64,000 nt of DNA from Noviherbaspirillum soli (lineage in GTDB: Bacteria > Pseudomonadota > Gammaproteobacteria > Burkholderiales > Burkholderiaceae_D): positions 1-64,000 of the forward strand of contig NZ_JACYOX010000002.1 in assembly GCF_015352955.1 (NCBI RefSeq), read 5' to 3'. A program made the translations under genes and the position numbers. Shown here piece after piece: positions 44,398 through 54,415 of the stretch (its first letter is position 1; each line of letters begins with the position of its first letter). The notes under the pieces were generated by a model. It saw nothing but the letters and a program-made list of their open reading frames with translations, searched no databases and was not told the origin of the DNA.

Positions 44398-46242
44398 CTA
44401 GAGCCGCACGCGCAGCCGGCCCAGCGTGCTTTTCAGGGTATCGTTCTTGGGGTCCTTGACGCTGGCTTCGCGCCACAGCTTGCGCGCGTCGTCGCGCTGG
44501 CCGAGCGCCCACAGCACTTCGCCCAGATGAACCGCGATTTCCGGGTCCGGCCGCAGGCTGTAGGCGCGCCGCAGCAGTTCCTCGGCTTCCTTCAGGCGGC
44601 CCAGACGGAACTGCACCCAGCCCATGCTATCCATGATGAACGGGTCTTCCGGCGCCAGTTCCAGTGCCTTGGAAATGAGCTGGTAGGCCTCCTCCAGCCG
44701 GATGTTGCGTTCCGCCAGCGAATAGCCGAGCGCGTTATAGGCATTCTGGTTCCTGGGCGCGATCGCGATGATCCTGCGCAGCGAGGTTTCCATCAGTTCC
44801 AGCCGGTTCAGCTTTTCGGCCAGCATCGCATGGTCGTACAGCAGGTCGGTATTGTCCGGATAGCGCTTCAACGCGTCTTCCAGCACCGCCAGGCCTTCCT
44901 CGCCGCGCTCGGCCGTGCGCAGCATCTGCGCTTCCGCCACGACCAGTTGCAATTCCTCTTCCTGGCCGCTGGCCTTGGTGTCATGCAGCACCTTGCGCGC
45001 GCTGTCGAGATCGCCATTCCTGCCTACTAGCTGGGCCCGCTTGATCTGCGCGCTGACATAGGCCTGGGGCGTGCCTTCCGGCACCTGGTCCAGCCATTTG
45101 AGCGCGGCGGGAATGTCGTTGCGCTGCTCGGCAATCTGCGCCAGGATCAGCAGCGCCTGCGTGGGGTCGCGCTCGTCGTCCGGCTTGGCGGCCAGTTCTT
45201 CCAGGTAGGTGGAAAGGTATTTTTCCGCGCCCTGCAGGTCGTTGCGCTGCGCGCTCAGGAGGCCCAGCGCATACAGCACGGTCAGGTCCTTGGGCTCCTC
45301 CTTGAGCAGGATGTTGAATTCGCCGCGCGCCGCGTCGTACTGCTTCTGCTCGACCAGGAAACGGGCATGGGCCAGGCGCACCTCGCGTGATTTGGGATTG
45401 GTTTTCAGATAGTCCGCCAGCGACTTCAGCGCAGCAGCCTTGTCCGGGAGCACCTGCGCCAGGGTCAGCGCGGCCAGGTCGGATGACGGAGAAATCGCCA
45501 GCGCTTCCCGCGCTTGCTGGGCGGCGCGCGGCGCGTCACCGGCGGCATGCGCCGCCTGCGCCAGCGCCAGATGCATCTCCGGAAGCGCCTTGTAGTCCGC
45601 CAGTACTTCTTCCAGCAGCCGGAATGCGGCGGCCTTGTCGCGCGCCCTGGACAGCAGTCGCTGTGTCTGCAGGATGGTCGCTCCCAGCGTCGGCTTGCTG
45701 GCGGCCTTCAGGCGCTGCTCCAGGATGGGGCGGGCGTCTTCCAGGTTGTCGCCGATCAGGGCGAAGCTCAGGTAGAACTGGGCGGCTTCCTCCGATTCCG
45801 GTGCAATTTCGCGCCACAGCCGCACCGCAGCCAGCGCTTCATCGGTTTGCTTGGCATTGATGGCGATCTCGGCGGCGCGCCGCGCCAGGCGCGGATCGCG
45901 CGTCAACTGCGCAATCTGCAGCATGTTGACGAAGGCATATTCCCAGTCGCCGCGCTGATCGGCGATTTCCGCGCTCAGATAGCGGTACAGCACTTCCTCG
46001 CTCAACTCGGCCGCCGGCAGACGCTCGCCCGGCGCGGCGGTGGTGCTGGTGCTGCGCAGCCGGGGCCGGCGTGGCGCGGAGGCTGCAGCTTGCTGCTCTG
46101 GCGCATTCTGCGCGAGCGTTCCGGCGGAAGAAGCTGATTCGGCGGGCGCCCGCGCAGGCAATCCCGCACAGGCCGACAGGGCCGCACAAAGGAAGGCGAT
46201 AGCTGGAAGGTTTTTCAAGAGCTTATCCTGGCTGATAGGCAA
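44398..46242 (-). CDS. TPR-repeat lipoprotein upstream of lolB
   Basis: A 614-residue lipoprotein with lipobox LSAC (Cys 25) and a disordered Ala/Ser/Pro segment up to about residue 75. The remainder is a superhelix of tetratricopeptide repeats, clearest at the C-terminus (AYNALGYSLAERNIRLEEAY, MDSMGWVQFRLGRLKEAEEL, HLGEVLWALGQRDDARKLW). It is 65 bases ahead of lolB, and TPR proteins are regularly found here in Betaproteobacteria, suggesting an envelope assembly role. Partner unknown. Confidence 0.9.
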   Translation of the reverse strand: MPISQDKLLKNLPAIAFLCAALSACAGLPARAPAESASSAGTLAQNAPEQQAAASAPRRPRLRSTSTTAAPGERLPAAELSEEVLYRYLSAEIADQRGDWEYAFVNMLQIAQLTRDPRLARRAAEIAINAKQTDEALAAVRLWREIAPESEEAAQFYLSFALIGDNLEDARPILEQRLKAASKPTLGATILQTQRLLSRARDKAAAFRLLEEVLADYKALPEMHLALAQAAHAAGDAPRAAQQAREALAISPSSDLAALTLAQVLPDKAAALKSLADYLKTNPKSREVRLAHARFLVEQKQYDAARGEFNILLKEEPKDLTVLYALGLLSAQRNDLQGAEKYLSTYLEELAAKPDDERDPTQALLILAQIAEQRNDIPAALKWLDQVPEGTPQAYVSAQIKRAQLVGRNGDLDSARKVLHDTKASGQEEELQLVVAEAQMLRTAERGEEGLAVLEDALKRYPDNTDLLYDHAMLAEKLNRLELMETSLRRIIAIAPRNQNAYNALGYSLAERNIRLEEAYQLISKALELAPEDPFIMDSMGWVQFRLGRLKEAEELLRRAYSLRPDPEIAVHLGEVLWALGQRDDARKLWREASVKDPKNDTLKSTLGRLRVRL

Positions 46243-46422
46243 ATTTCGATTCTACGCCCAACATGTTGCTTGCGTGCGGCATGCGCCCACGGTAGTGGGG
46301 CGTGGTCAAATCGACTCCGGATTGCCATTGTAGCCACAAGATGCGCCGCGCAAAAATAAGCGGCGAAATTGCGCAATTCATCCCCACCTATCGGGTTCGT
46401 TCAAATTACCAAGCACGTTCCC

Positions 46423-47244
46423 ATGCCTGAACTACCTGAAGTGGAAGTGACGCGGCGCGGCATTGCGCCGCATGTCGAGGGTCGCATTGTGCGCGGCGTT
46501 CAGCTGCGTCATACCGGCCTGCGCTGGCCGTTTCCGGCCGACCTGGAGCAGCGCCTGCTCAACCGCACCGTGCGCGCCACTAGCCGGCGCGGCAAATATC
46601 TGCTGATTGCCTTCGACCATGGCACGCTGATCATCCACCTCGGCATGTCCGGGCACCTGCGGATACTTCCGCTGTCGACGCCGCCGCAGAAGCATGACCA
46701 CTTCGACCTGGTGCTGGAAGACCAGGTGATGCGCCTGACCGACCCGCGCCGCTTTGGCGCCGTGCTGTGGCATCCGCACGAAGAGGGCGGCGTGGACAAC
46801 CATCTGCTGTTGCGCGGACTGGGCGTGGAGCCACTGGAAAACCTGTTTTCCGGCCAGACGCTGTACAAGGCCACCCGTAACCGCAGCGCGCCGATCAAGC
46901 AGGTGTTGCTTGCCGGCGACATCGTGGTCGGGGTCGGTAATATTTATGCGTCGGAAAGCCTGTTCGAAGCCGGCATCAATCCAAAAACGCCGGCGCACCG
47001 GATCAGCCTGGCCCGCTATGAAAAGCTGGCGCAGGCCATACGCCGCATCCTGGCTGCCTCCATAGAGCGGGGCGGCAGCACGCTGCGCGATTTCGTTGGC
47101 GCCGACGGCCAGTCGGGCTATTTCCAGCAGAGCTATTTCGTCTATGATCGCGGCGGCGAGCCGTGCCGACAGTGCGGCAGCGCGGTGCGCCAGATCCGCC
47201 AGGGGCAGCGTTCCACCTTCTACTGTGTAAATTGTCAAAAATGA
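46423..47244 (+). CDS. mutM: Formamidopyrimidine-DNA glycosylase MutM/Fpg
   Basis: Removes 8-oxoguanine and other oxidised purines. The 273-residue enzyme starts [13 protein letters not shown], with the catalytic Pro2 and Glu3, has SRRGKYLL and the C-terminal zinc finger CRQCG...CVNC. The start at 46423 is fixed by the catalytic proline. It is divergent from the TPR lipoprotein gene, and a dynamin-like gene and mutY follow on the same strand. Confidence 0.97.
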   Translation: MPELPEVEVTRRGIAPHVEGRIVRGVQLRHTGLRWPFPADLEQRLLNRTVRATSRRGKYLLIAFDHGTLIIHLGMSGHLRILPLSTPPQKHDHFDLVLEDQVMRLTDPRRFGAVLWHPHEEGGVDNHLLLRGLGVEPLENLFSGQTLYKATRNRSAPIKQVLLAGDIVVGVGNIYASESLFEAGINPKTPAHRISLARYEKLAQAIRRILAASIERGGSTLRDFVGADGQSGYFQQSYFVYDRGGEPCRQCGSAVRQIRQGQRSTFYCVNCQK

Positions 47245-47292
47245 CGCCCGATGCTAGGCTGTGGATAGTTCCGTAGAGCAATAAGGCATATC

Positions 47293-49233
47293 GTGAGCAA
47301 TCTGGTTGAAAAATTCGGTGAGTACAGCCACTGGCGCAGTGGCGTGGTGCGCGCGCTCGAATGCTATCGCGACGCAATCCAGGCTGCCGGCCTGGCCGAT
47401 GAAGGCAGCCAGCAGCGCATCGCGCGCACCCTGGCCCGCCTGGCCGAGGACAGGATGACGGTGGCCTTCGTTGCCGAATTCTCGCGGGGCAAGTCGGAAC
47501 TGATCAATGCGATCTTCTTTGCCGGCTATGGCCAGCGCATCCTGCCTTCGTCGGTGGGCCGCACCACCATGTGCCCGACCGAACTGATGTATGACGCCAG
47601 CCTGCCGCCCTCCATCCGCCTGCTGCCGATCGAGACCCGCGCCACCAGCCAGTCCACCAGCGACCTGCGCGCGCAGCCGGATGCCTGGACCGTGATGCCG
47701 CTGGATGTGGCGTCGACTGACGGCATGCTGGAAGCCTTCCGCCAGGTCAGCCTGTCGCGCCGGGTGCCGGTCGAACAGGCCCAGGCCTACGGCCTATACG
47801 ACCCGGACGACGCTGACAGCGGCATGACGCTCGGCGCCGACGGCCTGGTGGAAATCTCGCGCTGGCGGCATGCGATCGTGAACTTTCCGCATCCGCTGCT
47901 GCAGCAGGGCCTGGTGATCATCGACACGCCCGGCCTGAATGCGATCGGCACCGAGCCCGAACTGACCCTGAACCTGATTCCGAACGCGCACGCGGTGCTC
48001 TACATCCTGGCTGCCGACACCGGCGTGACCCGCTCCGATATCGATGTCTGGCGCGAGCATATCGGCGCCAGCGCCGGCCGCATGGTGGTGCTGAACAAGA
48101 TCGACAGCATGTGGGATGAGCTGCGCGGCCCCGCCGAGGTCGAGGCGCAGATCGCGCGCCAGGTCGCCGGCGCTGCCCAGACGCTGGAGCTGGATGCGTC
48201 CCAGGTCTATCCGGTGTCGGCCCAGAAAGGCCTGGTCGCCAAGATCAACGGCGACGCCGCGCTGCTGGAAAAGAGCCGGCTGCCGGCGCTGGAATCGGCG
48301 CTGTCGCAAAAGCTGATACCGGCGCGGCGCGAGCTGATGCAGGCGCAATTGCATGCCGAGGCGGCGGAGCTGATCGCCTCGCGCCAGTCGCTGCTGTCGT
48401 CGCGCCTGCGCAATGTGGTCGAGCAGCTGGTCGAGCTGAAGAGCCTGCGCGGCAAGAATCAGAATATCGTGGCGCACATGATGAAGCGCATCGACATGGA
48501 AAAGGCCGATTTCGATGCCAGCCTGGTCAAGCTGCAGGGCACCCGCACCGTGTTCGGCAACCTGTCGTCCGAGCTGTTCGCCCATCTCGGCACCGACGTG
48601 CTGAAGAACAATATCCGCGATACCCGGGAGGCGATGCAGTCCAGCCTGTTCTCGGTCGGCATGCGCGATGCGGTCAAGCGCTTCTTTGCCGAAGTCGAGG
48701 GCAACCTGATCCTGTCGGGCCGCAAGATCGGCGAGATCAGCGAAATGATGGCGGTGATGTACCGCCGTTTCTCCGCCGAGCACGGCTTTGCGCTTTCCAC
48801 GCCGATGCCGTTTTCGCTCAAGCGCTATGCTGACGAGATCGCGGCGGTCGAGGCGGCGTATCACAAGCAGTTCGGCGCGGGGGCGCTGCTGACCACGCCG
48901 CAGCTGGCATTGATGCAGAAGTTCTTCGACTCGATCGCATCACGGGTCAGGCAAAGCCTGCTGCTGGCCAACCGTGACGTCGAAGCCTGGCTGAAGGTGG
49001 TGATGGCGCCGCTGGAAGCCCAGATCCGCGAGCACAAGAACCAGCTGAAGCAGCGCCGCAATTCGATCGAGCGCATTCACCTTGCGGCCGACGACCTCGA
49101 CGTGCGCGTCGCCGCGCTGGAACGGATGCAGGCCGAGCTGGAAAACCACAGGCAGGCGCTGGCCGAGGGCGAGTCCGGCCTGAAGGCGGCGCTGGCCGCC
49201 GATGCGCCGGCGCCATCCATGGTTGCCGGATGA
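47293..49233 (+). CDS. Dynamin-like GTPase between mutM and mutY
   Basis: A 646-residue protein of the bacterial dynamin superfamily. The GTPase domain has the P-loop AEFSRGKS (A61-S68; Lys67), a DTPG motif (D211) and NKID (N268). The helical C-terminal half includes probable coiled coils (about 360-410 and 580-630) and no obvious transmembrane paddle. Bacterial dynamins remodel membranes or, as with E. coli CrfC, associate with chromosomes. The start is GTG with TAAGG upstream. It overlaps mutY by four bases (ATGA), so it is probably made together with mutY. Confidence 0.9.
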   Translation: MSNLVEKFGEYSHWRSGVVRALECYRDAIQAAGLADEGSQQRIARTLARLAEDRMTVAFVAEFSRGKSELINAIFFAGYGQRILPSSVGRTTMCPTELMYDASLPPSIRLLPIETRATSQSTSDLRAQPDAWTVMPLDVASTDGMLEAFRQVSLSRRVPVEQAQAYGLYDPDDADSGMTLGADGLVEISRWRHAIVNFPHPLLQQGLVIIDTPGLNAIGTEPELTLNLIPNAHAVLYILAADTGVTRSDIDVWREHIGASAGRMVVLNKIDSMWDELRGPAEVEAQIARQVAGAAQTLELDASQVYPVSAQKGLVAKINGDAALLEKSRLPALESALSQKLIPARRELMQAQLHAEAAELIASRQSLLSSRLRNVVEQLVELKSLRGKNQNIVAHMMKRIDMEKADFDASLVKLQGTRTVFGNLSSELFAHLGTDVLKNNIRDTREAMQSSLFSVGMRDAVKRFFAEVEGNLILSGRKIGEISEMMAVMYRRFSAEHGFALSTPMPFSLKRYADEIAAVEAAYHKQFGAGALLTTPQLALMQKFFDSIASRVRQSLLLANRDVEAWLKVVMAPLEAQIREHKNQLKQRRNSIERIHLAADDLDVRVAALERMQAELENHRQALAEGESGLKAALAADAPAPSMVAG

Positions 49234-50327
49234 AACGCATCGTCGATCACGATATCCCGCTGCAGGACCCGTCCTTTTCCGCAGACGTGGTGCGCTGGCA
49301 GAAGCAGCACGGCCGGCATGCGCTGCCTTGGCAGAATACGCGCGACGCCTATCGCATCTGGCTGTCAGAGATCATGCTGCAGCAGACCCAGGTGGCCGCG
49401 GTCATTCCGTATTACCAGCGCTTCCTGGAGCGCTTTCCCGAGGTAAGGTCTCTGGCCGAGGCCCCGGCCGAGGATGTGATGGCGCACTGGAGCGGCCTGG
49501 GCTACTACTCGCGCGCCCGCAACCTGCATCGCTGCGCGCAGCGGGTGATGGCGGAATACGGCGGGGTTTTCCCGGCCGACCCGGCGCTGCTGGCCGACCT
49601 GCCGGGCATAGGCCGCTCCACCGCCGCCGCGATTTCCGCCTTTGCCTACGGCACCCGCGCCGCCATCCTGGACGGCAATGTGAAGCGGGTGTTCTGCCGG
49701 GTGTTCGGCATCGATGGCTTCCCCGGCGCGAAACCGGTCGAGGACAAGCTGTGGCAGCGGGCCGAGGCACTGCTGCCGCATGAGGATATGCAGGCCTATA
49801 CCCAGGGCCTGATGGACCTGGGCGCCACGCTGTGCACCCGTAGCCGGCCGGACTGCCAGCGCTGCCCGCTGGCGCATCGCTGCGTGGCTTATGAAACCGG
49901 CCGCACCGCCGAACTGCCGGTCAGGAAGCCGAAGAAGACGGTGCCCGAGCGGCATGTCGGCATGCTGGTGATTGTCGATAACGCACAGGTCTTGCTGGAG
50001 CAACGGCCGGGAACGGGCATCTGGGGCGGCTTGCTCTCATTGCCCGAGGTCGCGCTGGACGACTGGGACAGGCGCATGGCGGCCGCGGTCGCACCCTTCG
50101 GCGTGATGCAGGCGCATGAAAAACTGCAGCCCTTCAGCCACGGTTTCACCCATTTCAAACTGCATGTGGCGCCCTATCGCGTCCATCTGTCGCAGCGCCA
50201 TGCGATGGCGGCCGAGGCCGGCCATGTCTGGTATCCGGTGGACAAGCTGGCGCAGGCGCCGCTGCCGGCGCCGGTGAAGAAGATGCTGGTGGGTTTGCTG
50301 GGAACGCGGGATCTGTTTGGAAGCTAA
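49230..50327 (+). CDS. mutY: A/G-specific adenine DNA glycosylase MutY
   Basis: Excises adenine mispaired with 8-oxoguanine. The 365-residue protein has SEIMLQQTQVAAVIPYYQRF with the catalytic Glu, helix-hairpin-helix LPGIGRSTAAAISAFAYG, the catalytic Asp in AAILDGNVKRV and the [4Fe-4S] loop CTRSRPDCQRCPLAHRC. A NUDIX-like 8-oxoG recognition domain forms the C-terminus. Its start overlaps the dynamin-like gene. Confidence 0.96.
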   Translation: MKRIVDHDIPLQDPSFSADVVRWQKQHGRHALPWQNTRDAYRIWLSEIMLQQTQVAAVIPYYQRFLERFPEVRSLAEAPAEDVMAHWSGLGYYSRARNLHRCAQRVMAEYGGVFPADPALLADLPGIGRSTAAAISAFAYGTRAAILDGNVKRVFCRVFGIDGFPGAKPVEDKLWQRAEALLPHEDMQAYTQGLMDLGATLCTRSRPDCQRCPLAHRCVAYETGRTAELPVRKPKKTVPERHVGMLVIVDNAQVLLEQRPGTGIWGGLLSLPEVALDDWDRRMAAAVAPFGVMQAHEKLQPFSHGFTHFKLHVAPYRVHLSQRHAMAAEAGHVWYPVDKLAQAPLPAPVKKMLVGLLGTRDLFGS

Positions 50328-50369
50328 CCTGCCTGGCACGTAAAGGCGTGCATAAAGGGCATTCCATTT

Positions 50370-50400
50370 AAAAGCATCCGTCCGTGCGGATCTTTTATTT
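50370..50400. terminator. Terminator after mutY
   Basis: AAAAG-C-ATCCG pairs with CGGAT-CTTTT (one bulged C) around TCCGTG and ends in a short T-rich run. It separates mutY from the orphan gene. Confidence 0.55.
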
Positions 50401-50444
50401 AGCGCAGCGTACTCAAATTTTTTGACCACGACGCGGAGCGATAA

Positions 50445-51053
50445 ATGGATCCCAATTCTAAAGTGACAGTGCGCACCTTGCCAGAGCATGTAAACGAGCT
50501 TGAGTCGTGTAATAAAGAAATCACAAGCGGTTCCGCGCTATCTCATCAGAAGAAACCTGTCCTTTCTGAAAGAAAAGCAAGTTCTGAACGACTGTTGGGA
50601 CCGACTGCAGAGCAAATCGCGTATAAGGAAAACTTCGGAGAATTAGTGTTACACGGCGTGTTATACAACTCACCCGCCGGAGGAAAGAACGATGACACCG
50701 TAACGCTGGAGTCCTTCAAGCGCGCCGTTATCAGCTTGCTGCACATGCATGAAAGCCACCAGGAAAATGCAGTTGATACCCTATTGGACATATTAGAGGT
50801 ACGAGTAGAGACCTATACCCGCAAGGCATCCGTGATGGGAAGCAACGGATCGAAGGAATTCCAGACAACGCGGCTTATGGTAGAGGTGCTAAAGCTACTT
50901 GCGGAGAATGAAAACCTCGGACTCGGTAAGGTCGGTCACGCCAAAATCAAAGACGCGCTGCCAGCTTTGGAAAGCCAGGCCAAGGTGGAATATGAAGTAC
51001 GGAATGACAAAATAAAAGGCCTACATACCGTTATTGTAGAACCTAAAATGTGA
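50445..51053 (+). CDS. Orphan hypothetical protein of AT-richer composition
   Basis: A 202-residue soluble protein with a charged N-terminal third and a helical middle (ESFKRAVISLLHMHESHQEN, then AVDTLLDILEVRVETYTRKA). It has no signal, membrane span or motif I recognise. Codon use is visibly more AT-rich (TTA, ATA, AAA, GTA) than in the flanking genes. Upstream, GACGCGGAGCGATAA gives an acceptable ribosome site. The contrast with its neighbours points to recent acquisition; it stands alone between mutY and a convergent housekeeping gene. Confidence 0.75.
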   Translation: MDPNSKVTVRTLPEHVNELESCNKEITSGSALSHQKKPVLSERKASSERLLGPTAEQIAYKENFGELVLHGVLYNSPAGGKNDDTVTLESFKRAVISLLHMHESHQENAVDTLLDILEVRVETYTRKASVMGSNGSKEFQTTRLMVEVLKLLAENENLGLGKVGHAKIKDALPALESQAKVEYEVRNDKIKGLHTVIVEPKM

Positions 51054-51141
51054 TGAGCTTTTCCATTGGCGGCCGTGGAATGCCGCATTGGGCTTTGCAA
51101 GCCATGGCTATGGCTGATTGATCATTGCGCTAGTCAACGCA

Positions 51142-51780
51142 TCAATGCGACTTGTCACCCGGCACGATCCCATGCTGCACCAGATACTGATGCACGATGG
51201 CCAGCCGGCTTTGCGCATCCGTCAGTTCCAGCAGCTTCTGCCGCGCCAGCGTGGAGATCGGCAGGATCTCGCACCAGCGATTGGCGACCCAGCAGGTGCT
51301 GTCCAGTTTCAGTTCCGCCGGAAAAGGGCTGAAGCCGCCTTCGCCGCTGGCGCGGGCCGCTTCATTGATGTCCTTGATTACGGTCTTGAGCGCAGTGGCG
51401 CAGGCTACCAGTTCGGCACTGGGCGGCGCGTCGGCGTCGTCGGCGATCAGTTCCGTCCTGGCTTCGATGCGCTGATCGGGCAGTGTGCGGGTTTCCAGGA
51501 TACGGAAGCGCTGTCCGCCGCTGGTCTGCAGCATCAGCAGACCCAGTTCCGGCATGTCCCATTCGACAATGTGCGCCAGGCATCCCACGCTGTCGGGCTG
51601 GGCCGCGACGCCGACTTCCTTGCCTGACTTGATGCGGACCACGCCAAACGGCGCATCGCGCTTCATGCAGTCGCGCACCATGTCGATATAGCGCGTCTCG
51701 AACACTCTCAGCGGCAGGGCGCCGCCGGGAAACAGCACGGTATTGAGCGGAAAGAGCGGCAGCCAGGCGTCGTCGGACAT
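51142..51780 (-). CDS. Lon substrate-binding (LON N-terminal) domain protein
   Basis: A 212-residue stand-alone LAN domain protein resembling the N-terminus of Lon protease but without ATPase or protease parts. It has LPLFPLNTVLFPGGALPLRVFETRYIDMV, split over residues 7-36, and FGVVRIKSGKEVG. The start at 51780 begins just before that core; a longer frame overlaps rapZ. It follows rapZ by 26 bases on the same strand. It may act as a substrate or adaptor-binding protein. Confidence 0.88.
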   Translation of the reverse strand: MSDDAWLPLFPLNTVLFPGGALPLRVFETRYIDMVRDCMKRDAPFGVVRIKSGKEVGVAAQPDSVGCLAHIVEWDMPELGLLMLQTSGGQRFRILETRTLPDQRIEARTELIADDADAPPSAELVACATALKTVIKDINEAARASGEGGFSPFPAELKLDSTCWVANRWCEILPISTLARQKLLELTDAQSRLAIVHQYLVQHGIVPGDKSH

Positions 51781-51806
51781 GGGAAGACCTGAAGGTAAGG
51801 AAAGGA

Positions 51807-52679
51807 TCAGTCCAGTTCGCGGTGGCGCTTCAGTACCCGCGCGGCGTGCTGAAAATAGACTGCAAGATGCTCGACGAAATACACCGAACGATGCTGGCCG
51901 CCGGTACAGCCTATGGCCACGGTCAGATAGCTGCGGTTGTCGTTCTTGAACGAGGGCAGCCATTTCTCGACGAAATTGCGGATGTCGCCCATCAGGTGTT
52001 CCACCTCCGGCAGTGCATCGAGAAAATTGATCACAGGCTGATCGCGCCCGGTCAGCGGGCGCAGCGCCAGGTCGTAATACGGATTGGGCAGGATGCGCAC
52101 GTCGAAGACCAGGTCGGCGTCGAGCGGCACGCCGTACTTGAAGGCGAACGATTCGAACAGCAGCGTCAGCGGGGAATGGTCGCTTCCGACCAGGTCCTTG
52201 ATCCAGGCGCGCAGCTTGTTGGCCGACAGGCCGGAGGTATCGATCACCTGTCCCAGGCCTTCCACGTCGGCCAGCATTTCACGTTCGCGGCGGATGCATT
52301 CGACCAGGGTGGGGCGATGGATCGGGCTCTTGTCGCCATCGCCGATGGCTTCGCGGTGCGACAGCGGATGGCTGCGTCGGGTCTCGGAAAAACGGGTGAT
52401 CAGCGACTCGGTCTTGGCTGTGAGGAACAGCACCTTGACGTCATGCCCCTGCTGCTTGAGCCAGCGTATGTCGGCGGGCAATTCAGCCAGGGACAGCGCG
52501 CTTCGGGCATCCACTGCAACCGCCAGCGCGGTGGCGCCCTCGTTCTGCCGGGTTTCGACCAGTGCGCGCAGCAGCGTGGGGGGAAGGTTGTCTACACAGA
52601 AGTAGCCGGCATCTTCAAGAGCCGCGAGGCCGATCGATTTGCCGGAGCCGGATATGCCGGTAATGAGTATGATGCGCAT
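51807..52679 (-). CDS. rapZ: RNase adapter protein RapZ
   Basis: A 290-residue P-loop protein. In E. coli RapZ binds GlmZ sRNA and directs RNase E to it, tuning cell-wall precursor synthesis. It has the Walker [27 protein letters not shown] and the C-terminal [21 protein letters not shown]. The start at 52679 lies immediately before the P-loop. It sits after hprK and ptsN, as is common where the nitrogen PTS genes cluster. Confidence 0.95.
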   Translation of the reverse strand: MRIILITGISGSGKSIGLAALEDAGYFCVDNLPPTLLRALVETRQNEGATALAVAVDARSALSLAELPADIRWLKQQGHDVKVLFLTAKTESLITRFSETRRSHPLSHREAIGDGDKSPIHRPTLVECIRREREMLADVEGLGQVIDTSGLSANKLRAWIKDLVGSDHSPLTLLFESFAFKYGVPLDADLVFDVRILPNPYYDLALRPLTGRDQPVINFLDALPEVEHLMGDIRNFVEKWLPSFKNDNRSYLTVAIGCTGGQHRSVYFVEHLAVYFQHAARVLKRHRELD

Positions 52680-52740
52680 TGCCCGATGATACCGCAAACC
52701 GCCCGGATTTAAAGGCCGGGCCGCCCTGAGAAAGCCTTCC

Positions 52741-53682
52741 TCAGGCCTCGTCGTCCATCGCCTTTTGCTGGCGCTCCATGAAGTCCTTCAGGGTGTCGAT
52801 GCCGCGCAGTTGAAGAATGGTATTGCGCACCGCGGCTTCCAGCAGCACCGCCAGGTTGCGGCCGGCCTCGACCGGGATCACCACCTTGCGGATCGGCAGC
52901 CCGAGCACTTCCTCGCTCTGCGAATGCAGCGGCAGGCGCTCGTAGTTTTCTTCCAGCGTGCTGCGCCTGACCAGATGCACGATCAGCTTCAGGCGCATCT
53001 TCCGACGCACCGCGGTTTCGCCGAAGATGGTGCGGATGTCCAGCAGGCCCAGGCCGCGCACTTCCAGCAAATTCTGCAGCAGCGTGGGGCAGCGGCCCTC
53101 GATCATGTGCGGCGCGATGCGGGCGAATTCCACCACGTCGTCGGCTACCAGGCCATGATTGCGTGAAATCAGTTCGAGACCCAGTTCGCTCTTGCCCAGC
53201 CCCGACTCGCCGGTAATGAGCACGCCCACGCCCAGCACGTCCATGAAAACGCCATGCATGGTGATGCGCTGCGCCAGCTTCTTGGACAGATAGACCCGCA
53301 GGTAGTCGATCACCTGGGCCGCAGGCAATGGCGTCGAGAACAGGGGAATGTTCTTTTCGTCGCAGATCGCCAGGATGTAGGCCGGTGTCTCCAGGCCCTG
53401 GGCAATGATGAATGCCGGCGGCGCGCCGGCCACCAGTTCTTCGGTCTGGTGCTGGCGCGACAGCGGCGAGAGCCGCTTGTAGTACTCGGTTTCCTGGTGT
53501 CCGAACACCTGGATGCGTCCCGGATGGATCAGGTTCAGGTGGCCGACCTGGTCCGCCGCCGACGCGGCATCGCCGGAAATCAGGCGCTCGCCGCCGGGGA
53601 AGCCGGCAAACCAGCCCAGTTGCAGCGCTTCGCGGTTATCGTCGTAGAGCTGCTGTATCGACAGCGGAGTGGAAAGCGGCAT
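52741..53682 (-). CDS. hprK: HPr kinase/phosphorylase
   Basis: Phosphorylates or dephosphorylates the seryl residue of HPr-type proteins. The 313-residue enzyme has the Walker [16 protein letters not shown], the conserved [10 protein letters not shown] and the signature [20 protein letters not shown]. It is located between ptsN and rapZ. HPr and EI genes are not in the window, so the partner must be encoded elsewhere. Confidence 0.95.
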   Translation of the reverse strand: MPLSTPLSIQQLYDDNREALQLGWFAGFPGGERLISGDAASAADQVGHLNLIHPGRIQVFGHQETEYYKRLSPLSRQHQTEELVAGAPPAFIIAQGLETPAYILAICDEKNIPLFSTPLPAAQVIDYLRVYLSKKLAQRITMHGVFMDVLGVGVLITGESGLGKSELGLELISRNHGLVADDVVEFARIAPHMIEGRCPTLLQNLLEVRGLGLLDIRTIFGETAVRRKMRLKLIVHLVRRSTLEENYERLPLHSQSEEVLGLPIRKVVIPVEAGRNLAVLLEAAVRNTILQLRGIDTLKDFMERQQKAMDDEA

Positions 53683-53731
53683 CGGTGCTTACACCTGAAA
53701 AGGGGAAAACAAGGTCGGCCAGAAATAAAAC

Positions 53732-54205
53732 TCAGGCGACATTCTGCATGCTGGATTGCCAGCCGATGATGCGGTCATGCACCGCCTTGGCATCGGGATC
53801 CTGGGCCAGGCCCGTGCGGAATGCGTCGTCGGAAAACATCTCGGCGATTTCCGACAGGATTTCCAGATGCTGCTGGGTGACGTTGTCGGGAATCAGCAGG
53901 AAGATCAACAGGCTGACCGGCTGGCCGTCCGGCGACTCGAACGGAATCGGCGCGGCAAGGCGCACAAATGCAGCGATCGGCGCCTTCAGGCCCTTGATGC
54001 GGCCATGCGGCACGGCAACGGCATGGCCCAGGCCAGTGGAGCCGAGGCGCTCACGGGCAAACAGATTGTCCGAGACCGTTGAGCGGGCGATGCCAAAATT
54101 ATTCTCGAAGATCAATCCCGCCTGTTCGAATGCGCGCTTCTTGCTGGATACGTCAAGGTCGAGCACGACATTCTCTATGGGGAGGATCTGGCTGAAGTGG
54201 GTCAT
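53732..54205 (-). CDS. ptsN: Nitrogen-regulatory PTS EIIA protein PtsN
   Basis: A 157-residue EIIA-Ntr that carries phosphate from NPr and influences potassium and nitrogen metabolism. The active-site histidine is H67 in GLGHAVAVPHGR, and the family LLIFLLIPDNVTQQHLEIL segment is present. I start it at MTHFSQILP (54205), the usual N-terminus. It is 49 bases upstream of hprK. rpoN and hpf, often found beside ptsN, are absent here. Confidence 0.94.
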   Translation of the reverse strand: MTHFSQILPIENVVLDLDVSSKKRAFEQAGLIFENNFGIARSTVSDNLFARERLGSTGLGHAVAVPHGRIKGLKAPIAAFVRLAAPIPFESPDGQPVSLLIFLLIPDNVTQQHLEILSEIAEMFSDDAFRTGLAQDPDAKAVHDRIIGWQSSMQNVA

Positions 54206-54384
54206 GATGCGATGCACAATAAAAGTGGCTTGTCGCTGCGGATTATAGGCGCATTGCAAGAAAGAAGATCCCGATTGCCTATGCCGTGGCGGCCGTGTTG
54301 GGGCCGCTGATGCTGTATATGGGTGCGGCTGTCCCTGTTTCCAGTCGCACTTTATACGCGATATCCCAGCGGGGCAATGTATTT

Positions 54385-54412
54385 AAGAAACATTCCGGTA
54401 AAAAAGGAATGA
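54385..54412 (-). terminator. Possible terminator after queF
   Basis: CATTCC and GGAATG (6 bp) pair around an A/T-rich loop and are followed on the minus strand by TTTCTTAAAT. It begins a few bases past the queF stop. The stem is short. Confidence 0.45.
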
Positions 54413-54415
54413 CAA

